Assembly: GCF_000826545.1 (NCBI RefSeq)
Contig: NZ_CDME01000008.1
Span: 1,223,707 to 1,287,706, forward strand
Direction of reading: 5' to 3'
From: Kibdelosporangium sp. MJ126-NF4
Lineage (GTDB): Bacteria > Actinomycetota > Actinomycetes > Mycobacteriales > Pseudonocardiaceae
DNA length: 64,000 bases
The notes beneath the pieces are model-generated. The model was not told the origin of the DNA and searched no databases. It was given only the letters and a program-made list of their open reading frames with translations. The position numbers and the translations under genes were made by a program. Below are positions 53,459 through 63,004 of the stretch, in pieces (position 1 is the stretch's first letter; every line of letters begins with the position of its first letter).

Positions 53459-54889
53459 GTGAAGAAAACAGCAGCGATGGTGGCGATCCTGGTGCTCGCC
53501 ACCGGGATCTCGGCCACACCGGCCCAGGCCGGGCCGGTCTGGAAGCCCTGTACCGAAACGCTGGACCGCTGGAAGGAGGTCTTCCCCGACGACAAGGGCG
53601 AAACGGAATGCACCTTCGTCACAGTGCCACTGGACTACGGCAAACCGGACGGCCGCACGCTCAAGATCGCGGTCAGCAGGCTGAAAGCGAAGGGCCAGCG
53701 CCGCGGAGTCCTGCTGGCCAACCCCGGCGGACCGGGCGGCACAGCGATCTCCTACCCCCGTGACCTCAGGACGAGCACGATCGGCGGCGTCGCGGAGGAC
53801 TACGACCTGATCGGCTTCGACCCCAGGGGCGTCGGCTTCAGCGACGCGCAGTTCTGCGACTACGACTACGAACCGTCTCCGCCTCCCCGTGACGCGGAGA
53901 CCAACGCACGCACGGCCTTCGAGTCCGAAGCCACATGGAACTCGGAGTGCTCCGACGACGACCCCGACTTCATCGCCCAGTCGACAACCGAGAACACCGC
54001 GCGGGACGTGGACGTGATCCGCGAGGCGCTGGGCGAGCAGAAGATCAGCTTCTACGGCGTCTCGTTCGGCACCGCCGTCGGCGCGGTCTACCGGTCGCTG
54101 TTCGACCAGCGAGTGGACCGGATGTGGCTCGAATCGGTGATGCCGCCGACCATGGACATGTCGTCGATGGACACCGACGCGGCCGCCGTCGCCGAGACCA
54201 GGTTCGAGCCTTTCCTGAAATGGCTGGCCGACCGCGACCACGAGTACCACATGGGCAGGACCAGCGCGGACGTCCGCAGAACCGTGCTGGCCCTGCGAAC
54301 CGAACTCGACGCCAAGCCACGCGGTGACGTCACCGGCGTGACCGTCGGCAGCCTCGCCACTCCGTCACCGTCCGGCTACGCGTACTCGGCGCGTGAACTG
54401 GCGACTCTGCTCGAAGGCGCCGCGCCACGGCTGGCCGCTGCGGCGGCGAAACCACAGTCGCGCCCGCAGTTCGACGACGTCAACGGGTTCGCGTTCAACT
54501 ACGTGAACAACCGGGCGATGTTCTGCAACGACGGCACCGGAGGCCGGGACTTCGCCGACATCTGGGCGAACCGGCGGCAGCGCCTGGATAAGTACCCGGC
54601 GGCGGGCGGATGGCTGCAGATGAGCTTCCAGTGTCCGAAATGGCCGGTGCAGGCCAAGCCGTGGAAGCTGACCAGGGGCACGAGCGCGCTGCAACTGTCC
54701 GGCCACCGCTACGAGAACGACACACCGTACGTCTGGGCCCAGCGGATGCAGGCCACGATCGGTGGCGCGTTGCTCACCATCAACGACGACGTCCATGGAT
54801 CCATCCGCAGGATCCCGTGCGGCGCAAAGGTGGTCGACTTCTTCCGCACCGGCCGCACCGACAACGGAACCTGCGAGGGCCAGTCATGA
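53459..54889 (+). CDS. Secreted TAP-like alpha/beta hydrolase (tripeptidyl aminopeptidase type)
   Basis: A 476-residue secreted hydrolase. The signal peptide (AAMVAILVLATGISATPAQA) is followed by FVTVPLDYGKPDGRTLKIAV, ANPGGPGGTAISYPRDLR as oxyanion loop, GFDPRGVGFSD, the nucleophile in FYGVSFGTAVGAV (about residue 200), and the TAP-like C-terminal domain with Asp in YENDTPYVWAQ and His in DDVHGSI. It would cleave short peptides or esters outside the cell. The last codons overlap the protease gene (ATGA). Confidence 0.88.
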   Translation: MKKTAAMVAILVLATGISATPAQAGPVWKPCTETLDRWKEVFPDDKGETECTFVTVPLDYGKPDGRTLKIAVSRLKAKGQRRGVLLANPGGPGGTAISYPRDLRTSTIGGVAEDYDLIGFDPRGVGFSDAQFCDYDYEPSPPPRDAETNARTAFESEATWNSECSDDDPDFIAQSTTENTARDVDVIREALGEQKISFYGVSFGTAVGAVYRSLFDQRVDRMWLESVMPPTMDMSSMDTDAAAVAETRFEPFLKWLADRDHEYHMGRTSADVRRTVLALRTELDAKPRGDVTGVTVGSLATPSPSGYAYSARELATLLEGAAPRLAAAAAKPQSRPQFDDVNGFAFNYVNNRAMFCNDGTGGRDFADIWANRRQRLDKYPAAGGWLQMSFQCPKWPVQAKPWKLTRGTSALQLSGHRYENDTPYVWAQRMQATIGGALLTINDDVHGSIRRIPCGAKVVDFFRTGRTDNGTCEGQS

Positions 54890-55674
54890 TCAAGCGAATC
54901 CTCGCCGTGACGGCGTTGTTCGGCATCGCACTGGCCACTCCGGCCGCCGCTGCCAGCGACCTGTCCGGGACCGTCCTCATCGGAGGATGCTCCGGATCCC
55001 TGATCCGGACACCGGACTCCGCGGCGCACGACCCGGCGCTGGTGCTCACCAACGGGCACTGCTACGAAGGGCAGAGCGTCATCCCGGACGAGGTGCTCGT
55101 GGACCAGCCGTCCAACCGGCTGATCAACCTGCTCGACGGCAACGGCGGCACAGTGGCCACGCTCCGCACAACCAGGGCGCTGTACGTGACGATGACCGGC
55201 ACGGATATCACGGTGTACCGGCTGCGGGAATCCTATGCCCAGCTTGAGCGCCAGCATCGCGTGAAGCCACTGACGCTCGCGGCGCAGCGTCCCGCACGAG
55301 GCGCGGCCGTCGAGATCGTGTCGTCCGCCTGGCAGAAGGTCCTGCCCTGCAAGATCGACGGCTTCGCCTACCGTGTCCTCGAGGTCACCTACGTGACCAA
55401 GGACGTGATCCGCTACGACTCGGCCTGCGAGCCGGGCCCGGGTGTGTCGGGCTCACCGGTCGTGTCCGGCGGAAAGGTCGTGGGCATCCACAACACGAGC
55501 AACCGGGAAGGCGGCCAGTGCACGGAGAACAACCCGTGCGAGATGGACCGCTCCGGCGTCGTCTCGGCCCGCAAGGGCGCCGGTTACGCCACCCAGACGT
55601 ACTGGATCACCACCTGCGTCCGACCGGGAAACCGCATCGACCTGGCCAAACCGGGCTGCCTGCTGCCTGACTAA
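54886..55674 (+). CDS. Secreted trypsin-like (S1) serine protease
   Basis: A 262-residue protease with a signal peptide of about 23 residues. The triad is His58 in LTNGHCYEG, Asp107 in GTDITVYRL and Ser188 in GPGVSGSPVV. Cysteines in IGGCSG and HCYEG and in the C-terminal half suggest disulfides. No pro-domain was seen between the signal peptide and the mature N-terminus. Co-translated with the upstream peptidase, so the two may act in turn on extracellular protein. Confidence 0.88.
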   Translation: MIKRILAVTALFGIALATPAAAASDLSGTVLIGGCSGSLIRTPDSAAHDPALVLTNGHCYEGQSVIPDEVLVDQPSNRLINLLDGNGGTVATLRTTRALYVTMTGTDITVYRLRESYAQLERQHRVKPLTLAAQRPARGAAVEIVSSAWQKVLPCKIDGFAYRVLEVTYVTKDVIRYDSACEPGPGVSGSPVVSGGKVVGIHNTSNREGGQCTENNPCEMDRSGVVSARKGAGYATQTYWITTCVRPGNRIDLAKPGCLLPD

Positions 55675-56075
55675 ACAGGACAGTTCACCGGCCCCCGGGT
55701 CTGTCCGCCACCCTGCACCGTGACGGGCCCGGGGGCCGCTGTGCACGCGATCTGCGCCAGGGCCATTGTGGACAACGTGGTGACGTCGACCGTCACGGTG
55801 ACGGTGGAGTCATCCACGCTCAGCGGACCGAGATCCTTCGGCACCTCACTGGAGTAGTTCCCTGCCTTCTCCATCGCGTTGGGGCCGGTGGCCAACTCCC
55901 GCAGCATCTCCAGCCGCGTCACCTCATGCCGCGTTGCTCGCAGCACCGGCTGCACAGTGCCCTGCTGGACCAGGAAGATCAGCGCTCCTTTGGCGCGTGA
56001 CCCACCGATCGGTTCGGTGGGCTGCACACCACACCCCGCCACCAGCAACGCCACGAGGACCAGCACACGTTTCAC
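55671..56075 (-). CDS. Lipoprotein, GerMN-like, third gene of a two-component operon
   Basis: A 134-residue lipoprotein with lipobox VAGC (Cys15) and a GerMN/YbbR-like mature part (GALIFLVQQGTVQPVLR, VTVTVDVTTLSTMALAQIAC). Its GTG overlaps the stop codon of the histidine kinase gene (GTGA). By analogy with CseA beside CseB and CseC in Streptomyces it may modulate the kinase from outside. Gene order differs from cseABC. Confidence 0.78.
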   Translation of the reverse strand: MKRVLVLVALLVAGCGVQPTEPIGGSRAKGALIFLVQQGTVQPVLRATRHEVTRLEMLRELATGPNAMEKAGNYSSEVPKDLGPLSVDDSTVTVTVDVTTLSTMALAQIACTAAPGPVTVQGGGQTRGPVNCPV

Positions 56076-57373
56076 CGCGGGCCTCCGGAAGGCAGGCGAA
56101 GTGTGAACACGGCACCGCCGTCCGGGCGATTGCCCGCCGTGAGCGTGCCGTTGTGCAGCCGGGCGTTCTCCCAGGCGATGGCCAGTCCGAGACCGCTGCC
56201 CTCGGACCGGGTCCGTGCGGTGTCCGCCTTGTAGAACCGATCGAAAACGCGCGGCAGCACCTGCGGATCCAACCCGGGCCCACGGTCGGTGACCTCGACG
56301 ACGACCCAGCCCGGCTCGCCGCGAACCGTCACGGACACCGGCTCGGCCCCGTGTTTGAGCGCGTTGCCAACCAGATTCGCCACGATCACGTCCAGCCGTC
56401 GCGGATCCAGCCAGGCGGTCACCGGATCCAACTCAGTGACCACATCGGACCAATGCCGGGCACGCAGGGTCCTGGTCACCGCCTCGGCCACGTCGACCTC
56501 CTCCACTGCCGGTGTCGCGGCGCCGGAATCGAACCTGCTGACCTCCATCAGGTCGTTGACCAGCCGCGTCAGGTTGCGCGTCTCCTGACTGACCAGCCTC
56601 GCGGCCTTGCCCGCGTCCGCGGTCAGATGCGGGGCCTCCTCGTCGAGCACGTCCGTCACCGCGGTCATCGCGGCCAGGGGAGTGCGCAGCTCGTGTGACA
56701 CGTCGGCGACGAACCGCCGCGCGTCCGCGACCTGCTTCTCCAACGCGGCAGCGGTGATGTTGAACGTTTGCGCCACGCCTGCCAGTTCGTCGGCGCCACG
56801 GACCTGCACGCGAGTCGCCAGGTCACCTTCCCCCAGTTTCTGCGCCGCCGTGCGCAGTTCCCGCACCGGCCGGAGCACACTGTTGGCCGCGAGCCATGCC
56901 AGGAAGACACCGAGCACGAGCGACCCGATGCCGATGGCCCACGCGACCTTGGCCAGCTGGCCAATGCTCGCCTGCTCGTCCACCAGCCCCCGGCTGCTGT
57001 AGAACTCCAAATCGGACACGCGCATGCCCATGACCAGCCCGGCGCGCCCGTCGACGACCACTCGTTGCCACGCGACCACCCCGGTGGCGACCTTGTCGCG
57101 CAACGCCTGGGGGATGACCGACAGCGTCCGGTCACCGCCCGGTACCCGTCCCTTGTAGAGGATCACTCCACTGCTGTCCCGGTCGTACAGCGGATCGGCG
57201 TTCGGCGATCCCATCGCGGCGACCTTGTCGGTGAACTGCCGCACGGCCGCCTCCTGCGCGTTCTCCAGGATGACGTCTCGGGCCTGCACGTACATCGCCC
57301 CCGCCACCGCGGCCGCCGTCACACCGCCGAGCAGGGCGAACGTGATCAGCAGCCGGGTACGCAGACTCCTCAC
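56072..57373 (-). CDS. Sensor histidine kinase (CseC/MtrB-like)
   Basis: A 433-residue sensor with N-terminal membrane helix (LLITFALLGGVTAAAVAGAM), outside sensor domain, second helix (IGIGSLVLGVFLAWLAANSV), HAMP, phospho-acceptor His in VADVSHELRTPLAAM, N box (NLVGNALKHGAEP) and G2 box (GSGLGLAIAWENA). It is co-translated with both neighbours by GTGA overlaps. It probably monitors cell-wall state, as the divergent gene is a VanY-type peptidase. Confidence 0.92.
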   Translation of the reverse strand: MRSLRTRLLITFALLGGVTAAAVAGAMYVQARDVILENAQEAAVRQFTDKVAAMGSPNADPLYDRDSSGVILYKGRVPGGDRTLSVIPQALRDKVATGVVAWQRVVVDGRAGLVMGMRVSDLEFYSSRGLVDEQASIGQLAKVAWAIGIGSLVLGVFLAWLAANSVLRPVRELRTAAQKLGEGDLATRVQVRGADELAGVAQTFNITAAALEKQVADARRFVADVSHELRTPLAAMTAVTDVLDEEAPHLTADAGKAARLVSQETRNLTRLVNDLMEVSRFDSGAATPAVEEVDVAEAVTRTLRARHWSDVVTELDPVTAWLDPRRLDVIVANLVGNALKHGAEPVSVTVRGEPGWVVVEVTDRGPGLDPQVLPRVFDRFYKADTARTRSEGSGLGLAIAWENARLHNGTLTAGNRPDGGAVFTLRLPSGGPR

Positions 57374-58047
57374 AGCGGCCCGAACCGGTAACCGAAGCCA
57401 CGGACGGTCTGGATGAAGCGCGGCGCGGCCGGGTCGGTCTCGATCTTGGACCGCAGCCGCTGCACACACGCGTCAACCAGCCGTGAGTCACCCAGATAGC
57501 CGTGCTCCCACACCGACTCCAGCAGTTGCTGGCGGCTGAGCACACGACCGGGCGAGCGGGACAGTTCCAGCAACAGCCGCAGTTCGGTCGGCGCGAGGCT
57601 GACCTGCTCGCCGTGCTTGCGGACCACCAGGCTGGACCGGTCGATCGCCAGGTTGTCGTACTGTTCGGCGTCCGTGTGCTGGGGCTCGGGCTCGCCCGCG
57701 CGCCGCAGCACCGCGCGGATACGTGCCTCAAGCACCCGTGGCTGGACCGGCTTGACCACGTAGTCGTCCGCGCCCGCCTCCAGCCCGGCCACCACGTCCA
57801 TGTCGTCGCTGCGCGCGGTGAGCATGATGATCGGCAGGTTGCCGGTCGCGCGGATCCTGCGGCAGACCTCGAACCCGTCGATCCCCGGCAGCATCAGGTC
57901 GAGCACGACCACGTCGGCCTCGGCGAGTTCGCCGAGGCCCTTCTCACCGGTGTCCACCGCCCGGACTGCGTGCCCCTGCCTGGTCAACGCCAGCTCCAGC
58001 CCGTCACGCACGGCCGGGTCGTCTTCGATCAACAGCACCCGAGACAT
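57370..58047 (-). CDS. OmpR-family response regulator
   Basis: A 225-residue regulator: receiver domain with Asp50 in DVVVLDLMLPGIDGFEV and Lys in DDYVVKPVQ, then a winged helix ending RFIQTVRGFGYRFGPL. First gene of a three-gene operon with a histidine kinase and lipoprotein. The ATG at 58047 follows an in-frame ATG five codons upstream; the later one matches the family N-terminus MSRVLLIEDD. Confidence 0.93.
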   Translation of the reverse strand: MSRVLLIEDDPAVRDGLELALTRQGHAVRAVDTGEKGLGELAEADVVVLDLMLPGIDGFEVCRRIRATGNLPIIMLTARSDDMDVVAGLEAGADDYVVKPVQPRVLEARIRAVLRRAGEPEPQHTDAEQYDNLAIDRSSLVVRKHGEQVSLAPTELRLLLELSRSPGRVLSRQQLLESVWEHGYLGDSRLVDACVQRLRSKIETDPAAPRFIQTVRGFGYRFGPL

Positions 58048-58219
58048 GCCACCAACCATCGCAGGGCCGACCGAAGTTCGCCTGTCCACCCCGCCGATGA
58101 TGCCGTCCGCGCGTCCCGACGCCGTCCGTGAAATGTCATGGTTGTGTCACAGACCACCAGTACACAGCTGTTACAGCTTGCGGAACGGACAACGACACTC
58201 CCTGTCGACAGTGGACGTC

Positions 58220-58726
58220 ATGACCCCACGAGAACGCGTCATGGCGGCGACGACGAAAGCGCTTGCGCGGTGCTTGCTGCCACTGGCCCATCTCAACGCC
58301 CCCGGACACGCCAGGCACGTCGCCTGCCAATGGGCGCTGGGCCTGCGTTACCCCGCCGAGGACCTCACCGGCCTCGCCCCGGCCGCGCTGGCGGCGTTCA
58401 CCACCGCCCGCACCGAGGCCTTCTGGCGCGACGGACTGCTCATCGGCCTCACCTCCGGCCACCGCGACGCGGCCGAGCAACACCGGATGTACGTCGAGGA
58501 CCTGCGGCGGCCAGGCCTGCCGACAGTCCTGCACCCGGCGGAGTCCCCGCACGTGCGCGGCGTCGCGATGGACATCCGGCCACGGGAAGCGGCCCGCTGG
58601 CTGGAGGCCAACGGCGAGCGCTACAACCTCTACCGCACGTACGACAACGAATGGTGGCACTTCGAATACCGGCTGCGTCGCCCGCAGCGACTGCCGTACC
58701 CCGGTGCCGTGCGCGCCTACAGGTAG
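58220..58726 (+). CDS. VanY-type M15 zinc D,D-carboxypeptidase
   Basis: A 168-residue peptidase. Zinc ligands lie in SPHVRGVAMDI (the SxHxxGxAxD motif) and in the final NEWWHFEY. Such enzymes trim the terminal D-Ala of peptidoglycan precursors. No clear signal peptide starts the protein, so it may be cytoplasmic or exported otherwise. It is divergent from the two-component operon and is its probable target. Its stop is 10 bp inside the end of the convergent pseudogene. Confidence 0.84.
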   Translation: MTPRERVMAATTKALARCLLPLAHLNAPGHARHVACQWALGLRYPAEDLTGLAPAALAAFTTARTEAFWRDGLLIGLTSGHRDAAEQHRMYVEDLRRPGLPTVLHPAESPHVRGVAMDIRPREAARWLEANGERYNLYRTYDNEWWHFEYRLRRPQRLPYPGAVRAYR

Positions 58727-59694
58727 TCCAGGTGGACGGCATCGATCGACCAGATCCGCGCCGCGTCACCTCCGCAGGCCGCCAGCAGTGCGGGGAAGTA
58801 CTCGCCCAACGCCTGCTCGTAACTCACCGTCCCGTCACGTAGTTCGCCCGCCGCGACCACGATCCGGTCGAGGTCCGCGCGGATCCGCTCAATGGTCATG
58901 CTGGGCGTGCGCGGCCCGTCCTCGCTGTCGACGACCGGAAGCGTGCCGAAAGTGCTGTAGCTCGGGAACCGGTCGGTGTCGGGGATGATCGACCGGAACG
59001 GCACACCGTTGAAGAAGAACTCGAACCAGCGCCCACCTGACAGGGTGAGCCACGGTGTGCCGACAGCCACCGCGGCCATCCCGAATCCCGTGTGCGGCGA
59101 CACGAAGACATCACTCGCCGCCACCGTCGCCAACTGTTCGGTGAGGCTCCGGTCGAACAGTTCACCGGCGCGGACCGGTGCCGAGCAGCTGCGCGAGATC
59201 CTGCTCGGTGAGCGCCGTCGACGTCCGGTTGTTCCTGGCCAGCTTGCCCACCAGGACAAGCTGGGCGTCCGGGTACGCGTCGGTCAGCGCGTCCATGATC
59301 ATCAGCCAGGAGCCCGGCGACGGGTACAGCTCGGGTTCGCTCGACCCGCCGGGCATGATCGTGATGGTCCTGCGCCCGTGTTCCCGTGCCACCGGCCGGG
59401 CATGGTCCGGTAGCTCGAAACGCAACTGCTGCCGCCGCAGGTACCCGAGTTTCGGACTGCCGACGACGGTCCGGCCGCGTGCCGGGATCAGGTGCCGGTC
59501 GGTGGCGTCGTAGTAGTCCTTCAAACCGGGGAACAGCCGCAACTGGACATCCTGGTGGCGGGACTCGTCGACGACCCAGTCCCAGTGCCTCGGCAGGTGT
59601 GCGACCCGCCGCGGTGCCCGTTGGCGTAGTACAGCGCCTCAACCGCATGCCCGACCGGATGGCAGTAGAAGAAGTTGACCAGCGCACGTTCCAT
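58717..59694 (-). pseudogene. Decayed GT9-like glycosyltransferase
   Basis: Three frames: ATG 59694 gives MERALVNFFYCHPVGHAVEA and ANGHR. Around 59600-59615 the frame shifts into LPRHWDWVVDESRHQDVQLR and RTITIMPGGSSEPELYPSPG. Near 59165-59180 it shifts into SDVFVSPHTGFGMAAVAVGT and the end. Compared with such proteins, part of the N-terminal domain is also missing between ANGHR and LPRHWDW. The late region matches the GT9/ADP-heptose-like nucleotide-sugar site. Confidence 0.75.
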
Positions 59695-59704
59695 ACGTGC
59701 CGTT

Positions 59705-62587
59705 CTACCACTTGGCCAGGGAAATCCGGTCCAGATCCGGAGCGCCGGACTGGTCGTTGGCGAACGTGACGCTGTTGGCTCCGGCGTTCAACGTCACCGG
59801 AAGCGTTGTGGTATACGGCGTGTTGTTCCCGATTCCGTCGACCTTCACCTCCGTGGACGGTCCGCCGTTGACCGAGACGAAGAACGAGCGCGGCCCGTTC
59901 ACCGTGAAGTCGATGTAGAGCGCGTACTGCCCGGCACTGTCCACAGTGACATCGTCGAACCGCACCAGCGCGTCCGGCGAACCACCGATGTTGCGCACCT
60001 TCTCGCCGCCCGAGCACGCGCCACAGCCAGTCAGCCCGGTGCTGCCGAACTCGTTGCGCGAGTCCTCGGCCTCTCGCATGAACACCCGGTCGGCTGGTCG
60101 TGGCTTGACGTCCACGTTCGTCACCACCTGCTTGGCCCGCCCCAGCACCTGGAACGACGCGGTCACAGGTGCCGTGACGGCCTCGACCCGCGCGGGCGCC
60201 GTCAGTGTCCACTCGCCACTCAGCACCTGTCCCAGGCGTAGCGTTTGGACAGTCGCCGGTGATCCCTGCACGCTCCATCCCGCCGGTGCGGTGGGTTTGA
60301 GCTCGACGCCCGTGATCGTGTCGTCGACGTCCAGGCGTAGCTGGCCGGTCACCTTGATCGCCTGCTGGCCCGGACCGCCGACCCATTGCACGCCATGCGG
60401 CTTGACCGTCATCGTGGTCCTCGGCGTGTAGGACGCCGGTGGCAGCGGGGAAACCGCGATCCGGTCGATTCCTGGTCCTCGTGCGGAATTGCTGAACAAC
60501 GTGATGGTGTTCGCCCCTGCCTTCAGCGTGACGGGAATCGAGGTGTCCGTGGGCACATCCGCTCGGTCGGCGGGCAGGGCCACGTCTGTCGATGCCTCGC
60601 CGTTCACGCTCACCGCGAGCGACGTCGCCTCGGCGGAGGTCGTGTCGAGTTGCAGCTTGTAGTCACCGTCGGTCTCGACAGTGACATCCTTGTAGGTCAC
60701 GGAGTTGCGCGCGCCGCCGCCGAGCCCGACGACCTGGGTCGAACCTGAGCACGCCCAGCAGATCTGCCACCGCGCGACACCGCCCAAGCTGGCGTGTTCG
60801 GCCTCCAGCGGTGTCCGTGCCCACGGGGACAGGGGATAGCCGTGCCCCACCTTGATCTCGTCGATCTGCAGTTCGCCGAAGTAGCGGGGCGCCTGCGGAC
60901 CGGCCCACGTGTTCAGCACGTCCAGCTTGATGTAACGGGTGTCCTGCTGACCGATGTCGATGAACTGCGTGCCACGGGCGCTTGGCATCGCACCGGCCCG
61001 CACCTGCCTCCACCGCACGCCGTCGTCACTGATGGAGACCGTGTAGTCCTTGATCCGCGCGGAATCCTCCGGCCTGCCGAACGAGACCCGTGCGTACGTG
61101 GGGGACCACTCGCGCTGGTTCACCGCGAGGTGGGTCGCGTGCCTGCGCTGCTTGAGGTCCAACGTGACACTGACCGGAGTCCTGTCGTTGGCGTCCCAGT
61201 AGGACTCGTGGCTGCCGTCCGTGAGGTTGCTCGCAGGGAAGCCGTCCCTCGCGGACGTCGCTGTCGCACTGACGTCCTTGTAGTAGCCGGTCTGCAGGGG
61301 AGTGTCTATCTTGAACACAGTGTCGTAGGTGTCCCACTCGCGGATGCCCAGTACCGTCAGGTAACCGCCCGCCTGGTTGAACCGCAGCCGTTCGCCGGTC
61401 CGGACGTTCGTCACGCCGGTGACCCAGTATCCGTTGTCCCGTATGCGAAGCATGTCCGTAGTCGGCCTGGTGACGACGTGGGCGTACTGGGTGGTGGCAC
61501 CGGGTTTGACCGTGATCACGCCGTGAGCGCCGTCGTTCCAGAAGCCGGGCTGCATGCCGCCGTACATGTAGCCGCCGCCTTCGGTGCCGTGCAGGGAATC
61601 CCGGATCGGCGGCGCCCACTCGGCCATGAAGTCGTTGAACTTCTCCTGGCTGGGCGGGAACTTCCCGTTCACCATCGGGGTTTCGGCCATCAGCGACTTC
61701 ATCGACGAGCCCGCGTTGGTGACGTACCGGCCAGTGGACAGCCGGAAGTCGACGGGGTGGTCACGGCCGTCGTACCACCAGTCGCCCGTGGTCGGCAGCT
61801 TGTAGTCGGCCTCAACGAGCCGTGGCATCGGCGTCCACGCGGCCTGCGGGTAGTCGTAGGACGGTGTCATGCCGGTCTTCTGCTCGTTGCTGACGGTGTC
61901 CATGATCGGCGTGTCCTCGTTGTTGTTGCTCAGCAACCAGGACGGCCGCAGCTGGCGGATCTGCTCGTAGAGCTTGTTCTGCTCCCAGTAATCGTTGTCG
62001 TTGTCGATCCAGAAGCCGCCGAGGTCCGCGTAGTTCCGCATGACCTCGAAGAACAGGTCGTAGCTGTACATCCCGAAACCGCGGCGCGTGGTCAGGTCGA
62101 CCTGCTGGCCCTTGTGGGCCGAGTACGCGGCCGAGTCGAGCATCTGTTTGCCCTGCTCGCTGTGCCACTGCGGGTCGTCGGTCATGTACAGGATGACCTT
62201 GACATCCTTGGCCTTGCCCGCTTTCACCAGTTCGCCGAGCAGATCCCGCCGGGTGCTGCAACTGCCGGGGATGGCGCTCGGCCACGGGCGTGCGTAGCCC
62301 AGCCTGCTGTGGAAGGTCGCCAGGACGATGTAGGAGGCGCCGAGCTTGCGTGCCTCGTCCACCCAGTAGTCCGGTGTCCAGCCGCCACCGGTGACGTCGC
62401 GTTCCCACTCGGCGCAGTCCAGGTGTCTCGGCGCGGTGAACATGCCCCAGTGCAGGAAAAGCCCGGCCGTGGACGCCCGTAACCACTGCTGCCTCGGATG
62501 CTCGGTCTCCGCGTGCGCCGTGGGCGTGATCAACGTGAGCGCGAGGACGATCACGCTCAGCAGGATGGTTCGGATGCGTCGCTGCAT
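59705..62587 (-). CDS. Secreted GH29 alpha-L-fucosidase with carbohydrate-binding modules
   Basis: A 960-residue secreted enzyme. It has a signal peptide (LSVIVLALTLITPTAHA) and a GH29 catalytic barrel at about 30-400 (GLFLHWGMFTAPRH, SYIVLATFHSR, the nucleophile Asp in LGGFWIDNDNDYW). A discoidin/F5-8C-like domain follows at about 430-590 (NLTDGSHESYWDANDRTPVS). Next is a CBM35-like module (ARTPLEAEHASLGGVARWQI), an NPCBM-associated/Ig-like segment (VTGVELKPTAPAGWSVQGSP) and a second CBM35-like module to the end. It releases fucose from glycans outside the cell. ATG 62587 follows GAGG; an ATG at 62611 is possible. Confidence 0.86.
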   Translation of the reverse strand: MQRRIRTILLSVIVLALTLITPTAHAETEHPRQQWLRASTAGLFLHWGMFTAPRHLDCAEWERDVTGGGWTPDYWVDEARKLGASYIVLATFHSRLGYARPWPSAIPGSCSTRRDLLGELVKAGKAKDVKVILYMTDDPQWHSEQGKQMLDSAAYSAHKGQQVDLTTRRGFGMYSYDLFFEVMRNYADLGGFWIDNDNDYWEQNKLYEQIRQLRPSWLLSNNNEDTPIMDTVSNEQKTGMTPSYDYPQAAWTPMPRLVEADYKLPTTGDWWYDGRDHPVDFRLSTGRYVTNAGSSMKSLMAETPMVNGKFPPSQEKFNDFMAEWAPPIRDSLHGTEGGGYMYGGMQPGFWNDGAHGVITVKPGATTQYAHVVTRPTTDMLRIRDNGYWVTGVTNVRTGERLRFNQAGGYLTVLGIREWDTYDTVFKIDTPLQTGYYKDVSATATSARDGFPASNLTDGSHESYWDANDRTPVSVTLDLKQRRHATHLAVNQREWSPTYARVSFGRPEDSARIKDYTVSISDDGVRWRQVRAGAMPSARGTQFIDIGQQDTRYIKLDVLNTWAGPQAPRYFGELQIDEIKVGHGYPLSPWARTPLEAEHASLGGVARWQICWACSGSTQVVGLGGGARNSVTYKDVTVETDGDYKLQLDTTSAEATSLAVSVNGEASTDVALPADRADVPTDTSIPVTLKAGANTITLFSNSARGPGIDRIAVSPLPPASYTPRTTMTVKPHGVQWVGGPGQQAIKVTGQLRLDVDDTITGVELKPTAPAGWSVQGSPATVQTLRLGQVLSGEWTLTAPARVEAVTAPVTASFQVLGRAKQVVTNVDVKPRPADRVFMREAEDSRNEFGSTGLTGCGACSGGEKVRNIGGSPDALVRFDDVTVDSAGQYALYIDFTVNGPRSFFVSVNGGPSTEVKVDGIGNNTPYTTTLPVTLNAGANSVTFANDQSGAPDLDRISLAKW

Positions 62588-62929
62588 GACCTCGGCCCGC
62601 CTTCGCCTCATTCCCCTCAGACATCCGATCAAACCGGGCCATGTTGTCGTCGTCAAGGTGCAAAGCGGCGAAATGTAGACGGTTACATCCGATGAGTTGA
62701 GCACTACCGCCACGGGGAAGGTCTCCGTCACCGGCGGCTCGAGCCACGTCGACTCCGAAGTGGACTCCAGCGACGCCGTCGGCGAGCCCTGGTCGACAGG
62801 GAGGGCGAGGGCTGGGCGAGGGGGTGGCCTGTCCGAAGTGCCGCAGTTCGCGCAGGTCGACGTCCACAAAGGAGCCCGTCAAGCCGAAAGGCCCGGCTCC
62901 CCATGGGGAACCGGGCCTTTCGGAATGTC
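62588..62929. other. Fucosidase upstream region with tRNA terminator
   Basis: A 342-bp gap. It holds the promoter region of the fucosidase gene and the hairpin annotated at 62884-62923. No protein-coding frame was recognised. Confidence 0.6.
62884..62923. terminator. Strong hairpin downstream of tRNA-Val
   Basis: CCGAAAGGCCCGG (62884-62896) pairs perfectly with CCGGGCCTTTCGG (62911-62923), a 13-bp stem whose loop can pair further (TCCCC with GGGGA). It starts 7 bp past the tRNA 3' end on the minus strand. Confidence 0.85.
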
Positions 62930-63004
62930 TGGTGGGCAATACTGGGATCGAACCAGTGACCTCTCCGGTGTGAACGGAGCGCTCTCCCGCTGAGCTAATC
63001 ACCC
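62930..63004 (-). tRNA. tRNA-Val (CAC)
   Basis: A 75-nt cloverleaf with acceptor GGGTGAT/ATTGCCC (two G-U pairs), D arm TAGCTCAGCGGGAGAGC, anticodon stem CTCCG/CGGAG around loop TTCACAC, T arm with GGTTCGATCCC, and an encoded CCA end. The anticodon CAC reads the valine codon GTG. Confidence 0.95.
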
